DNA of 64,000 nucleotides, from the NCBI GenBank assembly GCA_965203795.1, contig OZ241915.1, positions 3,720,001 through 3,784,000 of the forward strand. The letters are read 5' to 3'. This document shows positions 8,763 to 17,762 of the stretch, in pieces. The DNA comes from CBDBBY01 sp965203795 (GTDB lineage: Bacteria > Pseudomonadota > Alphaproteobacteria > Rhodobacterales > Rhodobacteraceae). Both the position numbers and the translations under genes were made by a program. The first letter of the stretch is position 1. Each line of letters starts with the position of its first letter. The notes beneath the pieces were generated by a model that saw only the letters and a list, made by a program, of their open reading frames with translations, did not search any database and was not told the origin of the DNA.

Positions 8763-9826
8763 ACCTCGCCTGCCTGATGAGGCGAATTCCGGAATTCCGG
8801 TCCCGCCGGTATGGTGTCCGTGAACGGGCCGGACCTGCAATGCCATGCGCGAGGGCTGCGCGCGCCTGCACGGGTTCCGGATGCGCAGCTGGGAAAAGGC
8901 TTCGGAATTTCCGGACGGCGGCCGCCTTGGCGGCGGTCTGCGCGTGCTGCCCGCCGCTCGTCCTGCTTGCGGCGGCTCCTGTGCCGGACGCGGGCATTGA
9001 GGCGCCGTCAAGCGTTCCGGCGGCCGACCCCGGCGCGGAAGATGGGAGCGGCAGCGTCCTGCCGGGCGGGCAACCGGCGGACTCCGAGCTCGCGGTGCCT
9101 GAAGAAGGTGCCGCAGCGCTCGCCGACGGCCACGAAGACTTGGCGATCTTCGGGAACATCGCAGCGGCAGACGGCAGCGCTTCAAATGGAAGCGACGGCT
9201 CCGCAGGCGCGGCATCCGCGTTCGGCGAACCGGGCGAAGATCCGGTCGCCGCGTGGAAGGAGGCGCTCATCGAAGACACCGGGCTGCTGGCCCGGCAGTC
9301 CGAAATCTCCGAAAGCATACTCCTGATCGAGCGCCAGATCAGGCGGGCCGAGCTGCTGGCAAGGCTCCTGGCGCTGGTCGGGCCGGACGCCGCGATCGAA
9401 ACCGCACCCGGCGTGTTCGAGCGCTTCGGAGATTCGCCCGCAGGCCGCCGGATTGCCGCCGAAATGGCCGAGAGCGATCTGGACGCGCAAAAGCGGCTTC
9501 TCGAGCTCAGGCTGGAAATCGTGCGGAGCGGCGCGGAGCTCGCGCGACAGGCCGCGCCGCCCCCGCCGGAAGCCGCGCCGGTTCCGGAGGCCGCGACTCC
9601 AGGCCCGCCGCCAGAAAGCGAACCGGTCCTGCACGGCCATCCCGTGCTTGAAGAGATCAGCGGCTTCGCGGGAACGCGCTGGGCGGTGTTCAGGCTCGGC
9701 GGCGAGCGGATCCGGGCAAGGGCAAGCGACACGCTTCCCAACGGCGCGCGGGTCAGCGCCTTGGACTGGGACGCGGCGGAACTGGAGTTCGACGGCGAGA
9801 TCACGCGGTGGCGGATTGAACGCTGA
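8759..9826 (+). CDS. pilP: PilP-type pilus biogenesis protein
   Basis: Periplasmic alignment protein of the type IVb pilus. A basic leader is followed by a hydrophobic export segment (TAAALAAVCACCPPLVLLAA), a low-complexity Ala/Pro/Glu region, a short coiled-coil-like segment, and a C-terminal beta domain (HPVLEEISGFAGTRWAVFRL, SDTLPNGARVSALDWD) typical of PilP. The start at 8759 is chosen because its ATG overlaps the pilO stop. It is paralogous in plan to the first gene of the operon at 4519. The next gene starts inside its last codons. Confidence 0.75.
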   Translation: MNLACLMRRIPEFRSRRYGVRERAGPAMPCARAARACTGSGCAAGKRLRNFRTAAALAAVCACCPPLVLLAAAPVPDAGIEAPSSVPAADPGAEDGSGSVLPGGQPADSELAVPEEGAAALADGHEDLAIFGNIAAADGSASNGSDGSAGAASAFGEPGEDPVAAWKEALIEDTGLLARQSEISESILLIERQIRRAELLARLLALVGPDAAIETAPGVFERFGDSPAGRRIAAEMAESDLDAQKRLLELRLEIVRSGAELARQAAPPPPEAAPVPEAATPGPPPESEPVLHGHPVLEEISGFAGTRWAVFRLGGERIRARASDTLPNGARVSALDWDAAELEFDGEITRWRIER

Positions 9827-11510
9827 TCCCGCTTCGATCGGCGGAAGGGCCGGGGAAGCCGAACGGAACGGCCCGGCCGCTCCGGATTCACAGAGCGACA
9901 ACTCCAGAATTCCGATCGACGAAAGCTCCACCGGGCCGCTGGTGTCGGGGTTCGGGGGCGAGCTGGAGGTTCCCGCTGCCGACCGGCGGCTAATCGCGCT
10001 GTTCAGGAGCGGATTCGCCATGGTCGCCGCCGGCAGCCGCTGGTCGCCGGAGGTCAAGGCCGTCCTCGACCGCGCGTGCCGGGCGGGCATCGATGTCCGG
10101 AGGATCGTCGAAACGGACAGCGAAACCGTCCTGAACGTCTACGAGAAGCACACGCAAGGCGGCGGCTCGTCGGACCCGCGCCGGAGCGAGATCGAGCGGC
10201 AGAGGGACCTGCGAAGGATCATCGCGCAGGCGGCGTCCGCGCGCGCCTCGGACGTGCATTTCCAAGTGCTGTCCGGATACTGCGAAATCCGGGCGCGGGT
10301 CCACGGCCGCTTGCGGCTTCTCGCGACCCGGGGACCCGACGAAGGCATGGCCATCATCAACGCCGCCTTCGCGGTGGCGACCGACCAAGGCTCCGAAAGC
10401 GGCGTCTCGAGCTTCATGAAGGGCGCGCTGACGCGCGCCTCCGGGCTGCTGCCTCCGGACGTGGATCTCGCGCGCCTCCAGTACGCGCCCGCGTCCGGCC
10501 ATCGCGCCGCTTTGGTGATCAGGCTCAAATACGCTTCAGGAAAGGGCAGGTCCGACATCGGGGATCTGGGATACCTTCCGGAGCAGGCCCGCGAGATCGG
10601 AATCATGCGGCGCCGGACCAGCGGCCTGCATTTGATCGCGGGACGGGTCTCGTCCGGGAAGACCACGACGCTGCAGCGGATCCTGAACGCGATGATACGG
10701 GAGAAATCCTACGAGATGTCTGCGTTCGCGATTGAGGAGCCGGTCGAGCTGGAGATTTCCGGGGCGGTCCATGTCGCGGTCGTGCCCAAGGCCGGGCAGT
10801 CGCGCGCGGACGCCTTCATCGAAGCCATCAAGGCGACGCTGCGCTCCGATCCGAACGTCGTCGTTCTGGGCGAGCTGCGTGACCGGGAGCTCGCTGGCTA
10901 CGCGATCGAACTCGCCATGACCGGGCACGCGCTCTGGTCCACGGTGCACGCCGGCTCCGCGCTCGGGATCCTCGACCGGCTGAGCGACCTCGGCGTGGAG
11001 CACTGGAAGCTGACCGAGCCCGCGATCGTGCGGGGCCTGATCTACCAGCGCCTCGTGGGCGTGATCTGCCCGGCCTGCAAGATCGACTACGAGCGCGGGC
11101 TCGGCGAAGGGGCGATTTCCCCAGAGCTGGCCTCCGAGATCGTCGGGATCACCGGGCGCACGCCCGACCGGCTGTTCCTGCGCGGATCCGGCTGCGACGA
11201 ATGCAGCAACGGGCTTGTGGGACGGACCGTTGTCGCCGAGACCGTTCTGCCGGATCCGAGCATGCTCGACCTCTACATCCAGGGCGACAGGGCCGCGATG
11301 AGAACCCACTGGCTCGCGCGCAAGTCGGAGGGAGGATCCGGCGGGATGCCGGTCATGCACCACGCGATGGTCAAGGTCGGCACCGGGACTTGCGATGTCA
11401 ACGAGATCGAAGAGGAAGTGGATCTGGTGAGCGCGTACCGGCGGGACTTCGACCGCCATGCCGCGGGCCTCGCGGCGCACATCCGCGAATTCGAAGGGCA
11501 GGGGTCCTGA
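9816..11510 (+). CDS. pilQ: PilQ-type assembly ATPase (GspE superfamily)
   Basis: Cytoplasmic hexameric ATPase that would power pilus extension. Walker A is GRVSSGKT at residues 276-283, Walker B is VVVLGELRD at 348-356, and the conserved His box is TGHALWSTVHAG. Two CxxC pairs (Cys418/421 and Cys460/463) form the zinc finger usual in GspE/PilB proteins. About 560 residues, close to R64 PilQ. The TTG at 9816 was chosen because it is the first start after the frame enters the end of pilP; upstream starts would overlap pilP deeply. It overlaps pilP by 11 bases. Confidence 0.83.
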   Translation: MNADPASIGGRAGEAERNGPAAPDSQSDNSRIPIDESSTGPLVSGFGGELEVPAADRRLIALFRSGFAMVAAGSRWSPEVKAVLDRACRAGIDVRRIVETDSETVLNVYEKHTQGGGSSDPRRSEIERQRDLRRIIAQAASARASDVHFQVLSGYCEIRARVHGRLRLLATRGPDEGMAIINAAFAVATDQGSESGVSSFMKGALTRASGLLPPDVDLARLQYAPASGHRAALVIRLKYASGKGRSDIGDLGYLPEQAREIGIMRRRTSGLHLIAGRVSSGKTTTLQRILNAMIREKSYEMSAFAIEEPVELEISGAVHVAVVPKAGQSRADAFIEAIKATLRSDPNVVVLGELRDRELAGYAIELAMTGHALWSTVHAGSALGILDRLSDLGVEHWKLTEPAIVRGLIYQRLVGVICPACKIDYERGLGEGAISPELASEIVGITGRTPDRLFLRGSGCDECSNGLVGRTVVAETVLPDPSMLDLYIQGDRAAMRTHWLARKSEGGSGGMPVMHHAMVKVGTGTCDVNEIEEEVDLVSAYRRDFDRHAAGLAAHIREFEGQGS

Positions 11511-12589
11511 CCGGCGCGAGTCGGCCGCCGGGGAAGCTGGACCGCCTGCTGGCGCGGGCCCAGTTCGATTTCCGGAAGCGCCGCAGGTTCTACCGCAACA
11601 TCGTCGCGCTGATGCGCTCGGGGCTTTCACGAAGCGAGGCGGTCGAGACCATCCGCAGCGTCGCTTCGCGGAACGGCAGGAAGCCGTCGGAGCCGCTGGC
11701 GGTGATCGCAGCCGACGTGCAGTACGGCTTCCGGAACGGACTTGGCTTCGGGCAGGCGCTGGCGAGCTGGGTTCCGAAAGAGGAGCATGTGGTGCTGGCG
11801 GTCATCGACGACACGAACCGGTTCCAGGAGCAGCTCGCCAGATTCTGCGACGCGCTTGAGCGCAAGGCCGGGCAGAAACGCTCAGCCGCGGCGGCGATGG
11901 CGTACCCGGCGTTCCTTCTGCTTCTCGCATTCGGGCTGCTGGCATATTTCGACTCGCGGATCGTTCCGGCCTTGGACCGGCTTCTGCCTTCCGAGCAATG
12001 GGAGGGAGCGGCCCGGATCCTGAAGTCGGCGAGCGGGTTCGCGGCCGAGCAGGCGCCCTTGGCGGTCGCCCTTGCCATTGCCGCGCCCTTGGCTCTTGCG
12101 CTGGCGTTGCCGCGCTGGGCCGGTCCGGGCAGGGCGTTCGCGGACAAGCTCCCGCTGTTCGCAATGTACAGGGTCCACACGGGGGCGGGGTTTCTGGATT
12201 CCGTTGCGTCGCTCATGGCGAACGGCATGTCCGCCGTGCAGGCGATCAGCCGGGTGCGCATGTCGGCGCGGCCCTACGTGGCCGACCGGATCGACAGAAT
12301 CAGATTCCATCTGCTCAACGGCTGCGACCTCGGAACGGCGATGCACATGGCCGGGACAGGCTGGCCCGACCCGGAGCTGAACCTGTCCCTCAAGATCTGC
12401 GCGCGGTCTCTGGATTTCCCCGCGCTGCTAGCGCGGATCGCCGAGGAGTGGGTCGAGAACGCGGAGGAGGATGCGCAGCGGCGCATCGCCCTGTTCCGGA
12501 CGGCCGCGTTCATCGCGGTCTTCGGCGTGATCCTCAGCGTCGTGTTCGCGATGTACGAAATCCAGGGACAGATCGCGGCCGGATTCTGA
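11507..12589 (+). CDS. pilR: PilR-type inner-membrane platform protein (GspF superfamily)
   Basis: Platform protein on which the pilus is built. It has the two-fold T2SSF plan: FYRNIVALMRSGLSRSEAVE and FLDSVASLMANGMSAVQAIS are the paired cytoplasmic helical bundles, each followed by membrane helices (AYPAFLLLLAFGLLAYF; PLAVALAIAAPLALALALP; a final helix near VILSVVFAMYE). The start is uncertain: no ATG/GTG/TTG fits just after pilQ, and a CTG at 11507 overlapping the pilQ stop gives the expected length of about 360 residues. No prepilin (pilS), peptidase or adhesin follows; the operon ends here against an opposite-strand cupin gene. Confidence 0.8.
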   Translation: MTGASRPPGKLDRLLARAQFDFRKRRRFYRNIVALMRSGLSRSEAVETIRSVASRNGRKPSEPLAVIAADVQYGFRNGLGFGQALASWVPKEEHVVLAVIDDTNRFQEQLARFCDALERKAGQKRSAAAAMAYPAFLLLLAFGLLAYFDSRIVPALDRLLPSEQWEGAARILKSASGFAAEQAPLAVALAIAAPLALALALPRWAGPGRAFADKLPLFAMYRVHTGAGFLDSVASLMANGMSAVQAISRVRMSARPYVADRIDRIRFHLLNGCDLGTAMHMAGTGWPDPELNLSLKICARSLDFPALLARIAEEWVENAEEDAQRRIALFRTAAFIAVFGVILSVVFAMYEIQGQIAAGF

Positions 12590-12641
12590 TCCGCCGGAGC
12601 ATGCGGCGGTTCCGGCGCTTGCAGGCCCGCCGCGAAACGCC

Positions 12642-13160
12642 TCAGGACGCCGCGGCGCCAAGAGGCTGCGGCGCGTTCGCGCTGGTCTTGAACTCGACGG
12701 TGGCGAAGGAAAGCGCATCCGCGCCGATGTTCTGCAGATCGTGGGCCGTCTCCTCTCCGGCCTTGAAGGCGGAATGGCAGGTTCCGCCTGCGGCGTCCTC
12801 TTTTTCGACCACCCGGCCGTCGGCGTAACGGCTGCGCGCCCGGCCGTCGCAGATCGCCGTCCAGAAGCAGTCCAGCGCATGGCGGTGGAAGCTTATCCTT
12901 CCGCCCGGCGCAAGCGACAGCATCCAAACGGGTGCATCCCATTCTTCGGGGGTGAACCTGCTGCTCGCATTCCGATGCGCGGGGGCCGCCGTTCGCAGGC
13001 CGTCGACAGCCGCCAGAGCCGCTCCATGCTGAGCCTTGAAGGCGCGTTTGCGACCCCGGGACGTCGAGCGCGGCCGACGCGCGAGCTCTCGGAACAGGCC
13101 CGCCGCTTCCCGAAAACGGGCCGCGCCCTCACAGGTCTCCCCGCCGTTCCAAGCGTGCAA
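12642..13160 (-). CDS. Small cupin-domain protein, 5' end uncertain
   Basis: The C-terminal 105 or so residues are a single cupin: PVWMLSLAPGGRISFHRHAL with the metal-binding His pair, then GRARSRYADGRVVEKE and HDLQNIGADALSFATVEFK. No substrate can be inferred. The stretch upstream of the cupin (13000-13160) has no family resemblance and no good ribosome site, so the true start may lie nearer 12990, or the native N-terminus may be lost by frameshift. A broken second copy of the same segment occurs at 15595-15677. The gene converges on the pilus operon, with about 50 bases between. Confidence 0.6.
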   Translation of the reverse strand: MHAWNGGETCEGAARFREAAGLFRELARRPRSTSRGRKRAFKAQHGAALAAVDGLRTAAPAHRNASSRFTPEEWDAPVWMLSLAPGGRISFHRHALDCFWTAICDGRARSRYADGRVVEKEDAAGGTCHSAFKAGEETAHDLQNIGADALSFATVEFKTSANAPQPLGAAAS

Positions 13161-13432
13161 AAGCTTGCGCGGCGTGCGCCCCGCGGCGCCAGGCGGAGCG
13201 CTTGAGGCATCCGAACCCGATCATAATCCGCTCGGCGCGATTCAGATGGAGTTTGCCGGCCCGATGAGCGGACAGGCCGCACCGGTGACGACAGGCGCGC
13301 ATGATCAATCCGCTAGCGAACTGCATCGGCAATGTCGCCGGTCGGAGTTGAAACGACATGTCTTGCGGCGAGCGGAAAACGCGGATGCCGTGCCTGCATC
13401 TTCGGCTTGCGAACGCAGGCATTGCTCCGGAA

Positions 13433-13867
13433 TCAGGGCGGCCAGGTGATCAAGGCGCTGAAGAAGGTGCCCAGGACGATGACCGCAGCAACCCACATGC
13501 CGATCAGCCATCGCGTGTTGTCCTTGTCGCGCTTCGCCATGTCGACATCGCGGGCGGCATCCCGCTTTGCCATGTCGGCATCGCGCTCGGCATCCCGCTT
13601 TGCCATGTCGGCATCCCGCTCCGCCATGTCGGCATCGCGCTCGGCATCGCGCTTCGCCATGTCGGCATCGCGCTTTGCCATGTCGGCGCGCAATCTGTCC
13701 ATGGCGCTTTTGAGCGACGAAATGCCCGCGTCGCGGCCCGAATCGCGCTCCGCCATGTCGGCTCGCAGCCGATCCATGGCGCCTTCCTGCATCGCCTGAT
13801 GCGTGTTCATCCGTTCCTCTTGCCTTGCCAACCGCTCGGACACCGCCGCAAGCGTTTGCTCGCTCAT
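13433..13867 (-). CDS. Heptad-repeat coiled-coil protein with C-terminal membrane anchor
   Basis: About 144 residues: a helical N-terminus (SEQTLAAVSERLARQEERM), then a run of near-identical seven-residue units built on MAKRDAD / MAERDAD / AERDADM, and a final membrane helix (WLIGMWVAAVIVLGTFFSAL). The DNA shows the matching 21-base tandem repeats at about 13550-13690 and a weaker set at 13690-13780. The arrangement resembles tail-anchored DUF1640- or Bdr-like proteins, which form membrane-tethered coiled-coil oligomers. The start at 13867 was chosen at MSEQT because the longer frame adds unrelated residues. Unit number could vary between strains by slippage. Confidence 0.65.
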   Translation of the reverse strand: MSEQTLAAVSERLARQEERMNTHQAMQEGAMDRLRADMAERDSGRDAGISSLKSAMDRLRADMAKRDADMAKRDAERDADMAERDADMAKRDAERDADMAKRDAARDVDMAKRDKDNTRWLIGMWVAAVIVLGTFFSALITWPP

Positions 13868-14273
13868 CGCCTGCACCCCGTCGCAAGAGAAATCGTCGGC
13901 GCTTGGCGAGCCGCATGCCACATCGCGCAGCCTTGCGGCGCGAACGGTCGGATACTCACCCGAACGTAGGGCGCTTCATGTCCGCCGTCAATTCATTACA
14001 GGGTTCGGAAAGCTTCGGCGCTCCGTTGGCTGCCTTCCCGCCTTGAGCCGACGACTAGCGCTAGAGCCTCTGGAACGGCTTGTTGCCTTGGGTGAACGCA
14101 TACGGGGCGTTGATTCGGCATCAAGGCCGTTTCTAACGCAAGTGTTCATTGTTTCATTGCAAATGCGGTTACGGCCGACCGGCGCATGCGGAGGTGCTAA
14201 CACAGTGCATTTTGGCCGGAACTGAATCGCCCCGGCTTTTCCGGAGAGCATTTTGTTGAACACTCCTCCGATT
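13868..14273. other. About 400-base intergenic region
   Basis: It separates the repeat protein from the 3' end of the enolase-superfamily gene, both on the minus strand. GC is lower than in the flanks and no frame shows a domain, ribosome site or conserved pattern. It should hold the promoter of the repeat-protein gene. Confidence 0.4.
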
Positions 14274-15368
14274 TCATTCATATACTGCACAGGGCTCACC
14301 CAATACCTCAAGCATGGGCAGGGCACCGACACCCGGCCCTTCCGGCGCGAAAATTCGTCCGTTCCTTACCACCGGCGGGTTTCTCACCGTGCCCTTCTTC
14401 AATCCTTTGGGGTTGATCACGGATCGGATGCAGCGTTCTGGCGTGGAGTGGCCCATGTGGGCAACGACGGCGCAGGCGAATTCGCTGTAGGAGGAATCCT
14501 GGATTTCCAAAGGCACGCGGAGGGCGACGCAGAGATCGCGGATAAGCCGCATCTTGTGGATGCCGCCCACCTTGGCCAGCTTCAGATTGAGGCCGTCCAG
14601 AACGCCATCCTCCTTCGCCCGCAGCACGACGCCGATTTCGGCGGCCGATTCATCGAGTATGAGCGGAACGCCCGCGGTCCGGCGAACCTCGCGGCATTCC
14701 TCGTAAGTGGCGCAGGGCTGTTCAAAATAGACGTCGATGTTCCCTTTGGCCCGGGCTACGCGGATGGCCTCGTCAACGCGCCAGCCCCCGTTCCCGTCAT
14801 ACTTGAGCGACTCTCCGGGGCGCATGCGCGCGCCGATCCAGCGCAGATAGGCAATGTCCTTGCCCACGTCGCCGCTGGTCTTGCCCGAGAACTGCACGAG
14901 GCCATTCCCGCGATGGGCGTTCATGGCCGCTTCCAGCTCTTCGCCCGGCTCAGGCGGGACGGAGCCGATCACATGGGGCGCGGAGGTCACCATGCCGCCC
15001 AGCAGCATGTGGAGCGGCGCGTCCAATGAGCGTCCGAGAATATCCCAGCATGCGACATCGAGGGCCGTCTTGACGTAGGGATGGCCCGTCATTTCGAAAT
15101 CCATCACGTCGTTGATGGCGCCGACCATGCGCGGGTCGCGGCCGATCAGATGCGGGGCGAGCTCGTCCAGACCCGAGCGGACGCCGCGCGCGTAGGCGGC
15201 GACGAAATTCGCTCCCCAAGGCACGCTGTCGCCCCAGCCTTCGATTCCGGCATCCGTTTCGATCCGCACATAGGTGATGTCGAAGACCGACATGACCCTG
15301 TCATGGGAAATGGTCGTCGGCTTGATGGGAACATCGACCTGGTAAGCGCTGATTCTGGTGATTTTCAT
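14274..15368 (-). CDS. Mandelate racemase/muconate lactonizing enzyme family dehydratase (cis-3-hydroxy-L-proline dehydratase-like)
   Basis: Enolase-superfamily enzyme of 364 residues. The N-terminal capping domain reads MKITRISAYQVDVPIKPTTI and VRIETDAGIEGWGD; the barrel carries GHPYVKTALDVACWDILG, a Lys in VQFSGKTSGD, the metal ligands in LKYDGNGGW, YFEQPC and ILDES, and a second Lys near LNLKLAKVGGI. Overall it resembles cis-3-hydroxy-L-proline dehydratase and hydroxyproline-betaine epimerase relatives. The Lys region (FSGK) departs from the usual KxK motif, so the precise reaction is open. GGAAAG sits seven bases before the ATG. No amino-acid transporter or partner gene is adjacent. Confidence 0.8.
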   Translation of the reverse strand: MKITRISAYQVDVPIKPTTISHDRVMSVFDITYVRIETDAGIEGWGDSVPWGANFVAAYARGVRSGLDELAPHLIGRDPRMVGAINDVMDFEMTGHPYVKTALDVACWDILGRSLDAPLHMLLGGMVTSAPHVIGSVPPEPGEELEAAMNAHRGNGLVQFSGKTSGDVGKDIAYLRWIGARMRPGESLKYDGNGGWRVDEAIRVARAKGNIDVYFEQPCATYEECREVRRTAGVPLILDESAAEIGVVLRAKEDGVLDGLNLKLAKVGGIHKMRLIRDLCVALRVPLEIQDSSYSEFACAVVAHMGHSTPERCIRSVINPKGLKKGTVRNPPVVRNGRIFAPEGPGVGALPMLEVLGEPCAVYE

Positions 15369-15594
15369 GGACTTTCCGCCTTTCTGATGATTGTCAGAGT
15401 TCTGGGTTTTTGGCACTCTCCGTCGGCTGATTCGGCTGCCTTCACGTTGCTGGTATCGGCAGTCTGTTTCGTTTTCCAGCGCTGCCTTTAGGGCCGTGCT
15501 CTTGCGTTCGATTCGAGAATGAAGAAGTCGGTGTCCGCAGGCTCGTTTCATGAGGCGGCCCTCGGGAAAACGCTTCGGATGCTCTGCAGTCGAG

Positions 15595-15677
15595 GGAACG
15601 GTTGGGCCCGGCCGTCGCAGGTCGCCGTCCAGAAGTAGTCCAGCACATGGCGATGGAAGTCTATCCGCCGCCTGGCG
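15595..15677 (-). pseudogene. Fragment of a second cupin gene copy
   Basis: The minus strand encodes RRIDFHRHVLDYFWTATCDG, nearly the same as FHRHALDCFWTAICDG in the cupin at 12642-13160, and the DNA matches over about 70 bases (compare 12845-12915). The copy stops abruptly at both sides and joins an unrelated coding fragment at 15678. It is a duplication remnant. Confidence 0.7.
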
Positions 15678-15794
15678 CTGAACATCCTGCACCTCAAGGA
15701 CGACAGCGAATCGTTCAAGGGGACGATGAAGATTGCGACCATGAGCGACGAGCATTTGATCAGAATTCTGCTGAACACGGTCGGAATATTTTAA
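15678..15794 (+). pseudogene. 3' fragment of an unknown gene
   Basis: A plus-strand frame of 38 codons ends in TAA and has coding-like third positions: HLKDDSESFKGTMKIATMSD followed by EHLIRILLNTVGIF. It lacks a start because it is fused directly to the cupin fragment. The short pattern IATMSDEHLI recalls small conserved phage or plasmid proteins with a terminal NRHLxNTIxM-like helix, but this is a weak impression. Confidence 0.35.
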
Positions 15795-16128
15795 AAATCG
15801 GCGGCCCTATCCAAAACCACAGGGCTATTGTGTGTGGACGCCCCCCTGAGACGCGGGATGATTCCTTCCACAGCCCCGGGCATTCGGTCAAGCGCTTTCG
15901 TGTGTCCGGCCTGTCGGTGCGGCGCTTCGATGCTCGCCGCCGGCCTGCATGGAGATGCGCGGGCCGGGTCCATATCGCATTTTCGCGCTCCGAGGCGCTG
16001 CAATTGCCCCTGGTTTCCCCGGCCCCGTCTCGATGACTGTTTGCCCATGCGCTGCTTCGGCTTCTCCCTCGTCCCCGGCGGCGCCGCCTTGCCCGGATGC
16101 CCGGGCGAAGGCGGAACCTCGGAGGAAC
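15795..16128. other. 334-base region before IS1182, no gene recognised
   Basis: A plus-strand frame 15828-16139 contains paired cysteines (CPACRC and, later, CNCPW) but no ribosome site, and it runs into the IS inverted repeat. The minus strand frames show no family pattern. It may be a decayed gene interrupted by the IS1182 insertion. Confidence 0.3.
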
Positions 16129-17684
16129 GGGGCTGTTGAACTACGCGGCCTTCCGAAGGTTCCGGGGTGTATTGCGGCGGCGGTCGGAGCGGGGTCTTGC
16201 CGCGCGGAGCCGGGCAACGCGGGCGGGCATGCGGCGGCCAGGCCCGGCCTGCCGCGCCAAGAGCGCGGAAAGGGGCATTCCGCGCATTTGAACCGTGCCG
16301 ATGGCAGGGAATCGGGCGCAAAAAGCGGCCGCGAGCCGCTTCAGGTTGATCGCGGCGGCGGTCAGGTAGGACTGGATCCTCATGTTGCCCAAGCCGCGCC
16401 GCACGGCGCGGCCCAGCCCGTGCCAAGTCTTGGCCTCTCCGTGGAACCCTTCCGATCGCCAGCGGTGGCGCCGGTAGAGCCGCCGGTCCTCTTCGCTCCA
16501 TCGGAGGCGTCGCCTCCGGGCGCGCAGCAGCGCCGGATGGTCGGCGCTGATCACCACCGTCTTCCGGTTCCGGCTCCCGGGAACGCAGTCGCCCCTGAGC
16601 GGGCATCCCGCGCAGTCCCTGGTTCTGGCGTGGAACCGCATTTGCCCGTCCTTGAACGGCTGTCCGGGGCGCAGTGCCTTGCCCCGAGGGCACTTCACGA
16701 TATTGTTCCTCTCGTCGTAGCGGAACCGGAACGCCGGCACCCGGCTCCGGGTCGGCTCCCGCTTCGCCGGGATCACCGGATCGATCCCCCGCCGCTCGAG
16801 GCCGCCGTAGACCTTGCCGTAGGCGTAGCCCGCGTCGGCGGTCACAGTCTCGATCTTCTTCCCGGATATCCTGCGGACCTCGTCGACTTGGTCCTCAATC
16901 ACGTTGCGCTCGTTGACTTCGCCGGTGGTCACCGTGACATTGAGAACGACGCCGCTCCCGTCGTCGACCGCCGTGTGCTGCTTGTAGGATGGCTCCAGGC
17001 GCCGGCCGCGGGAGCTGGTCGCCAAGCTCGCGTCGGGATCCGTCACGCTGACTTTCTTGCGCTTGCCGCCAGGCGGGGCGGCATCCTCCTCCGCGTCGCC
17101 GTTCTCCGCCGCCACCGCTCCGGCGTGGCGGTCGACCATGCTTTCCCAGCTGACATCGGCCCGGACCAGCGTCGCGTCGACATGCACGACCTCGCCCTGC
17201 GCGATCCCCGCCTCCACGCAGGCCGAAGCCGTGCGCTCGAAGATCCGCCGGAACCGGGCATCGCCCCAGCGCTGCCGGATCCGCGCCGGGCTCGAATGGT
17301 CCGGAAGCCGCTCGTGCAGCCCGCAGCCGATGAACCAGCGGATCGCGATGTTCACCTGCGCCTCCCGCATCAGGCGGCGGTCGTGCACGATGCCGAGCAG
17401 GAAGCCCGCCAGCATCAGGCGGACGGCCATCTCCGGATCGATCCCCGGACGCCCGCTGTGGGCGCAGTAGCAGTCGGCGACCTCGTCGTGCAGCCAGCCG
17501 AGATCCAGAACCCGGTCGACGCGCGCCAGGATGTGGTCGTCCGGAACCAGCTGCTCAAGCGACCCCGCGACGAACAGCTCCAGCTGGGCCGGCGGCTTGC
17601 GTTTCAGCATGTCGTGGCTCTCCCCGCTCCCGCAACAGCATCATGTTCCAAGAATCACGGAACGAGGGGTTTTTCAACAGCCCC
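16129..17684 (-). mobile_element. IS1182-family insertion sequence with 5-bp direct repeat
   Basis: The element is bounded by perfect 12-base inverted repeats, GGGGCTGTTGAA at 16129-16140 and its complement at 17673-17684. The flanking bases are GGAAC on both sides (16124-16128 and 17685-17689), a 5-bp target duplication, indicating a fairly recent and intact insertion of 1556 bases. It contains one transposase gene on the minus strand. Confidence 0.85.
16141..17610 (-). CDS. IS1182-family DDE transposase
   Basis: An intact transposase of 489 residues: N-terminal DUF772-like domain (GIDPEMAVRLMLAGFLLGI, FIGCGLHERLPDHSS), first catalytic Asp in VVHVDATLVRADVSW, second in TVTADAGYAYGKV, a cysteine cluster (CAGCPLRGDCVPG) near the C-terminus and the closing Glu in HRWRSEGFHGEAK. 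It starts 75 bases inside the right inverted repeat and its last codons run almost into the left one, as is normal for the family. It is probably functional. Confidence 0.88.
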   Translation of the reverse strand: MLKRKPPAQLELFVAGSLEQLVPDDHILARVDRVLDLGWLHDEVADCYCAHSGRPGIDPEMAVRLMLAGFLLGIVHDRRLMREAQVNIAIRWFIGCGLHERLPDHSSPARIRQRWGDARFRRIFERTASACVEAGIAQGEVVHVDATLVRADVSWESMVDRHAGAVAAENGDAEEDAAPPGGKRKKVSVTDPDASLATSSRGRRLEPSYKQHTAVDDGSGVVLNVTVTTGEVNERNVIEDQVDEVRRISGKKIETVTADAGYAYGKVYGGLERRGIDPVIPAKREPTRSRVPAFRFRYDERNNIVKCPRGKALRPGQPFKDGQMRFHARTRDCAGCPLRGDCVPGSRNRKTVVISADHPALLRARRRRLRWSEEDRRLYRRHRWRSEGFHGEAKTWHGLGRAVRRGLGNMRIQSYLTAAAINLKRLAAAFCARFPAIGTVQMRGMPLSALLARQAGPGRRMPARVARLRAARPRSDRRRNTPRNLRKAA

Positions 17685-17706
17685 GGAACCCCTTCATTTC
17701 GTTGAG

Positions 17707-17762
17707 CCGGCCCCGAACCGCCGCCCGCGCCCCTCCGTCAGGCGGCGGCGGTTCGGGGCCGG
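17707..17762. terminator. 19-bp perfect hairpin at the transposase 3' end
   Basis: Arms at 17707-17725 and 17744-17762 are perfectly complementary (CCGGCCCCGAACCGCCGCC and its complement) around an 18-base loop. It overlaps the last codons of the IS110 transposase. There is no T-run, so it may be a terminator, a structured end of the element, or both. Confidence 0.6.

Noticed and set aside
13540..13790. Short regular repeats as a possible CRISPR array
   Set aside because: The repeats are contiguous 21-base coding units with no spacers and encode a coiled coil.
14253..15029. Plus-strand 258-codon frame opposite the enolase-superfamily gene
   Set aside because: It is antisense to a clearly recognisable enzyme and has no motif of its own.
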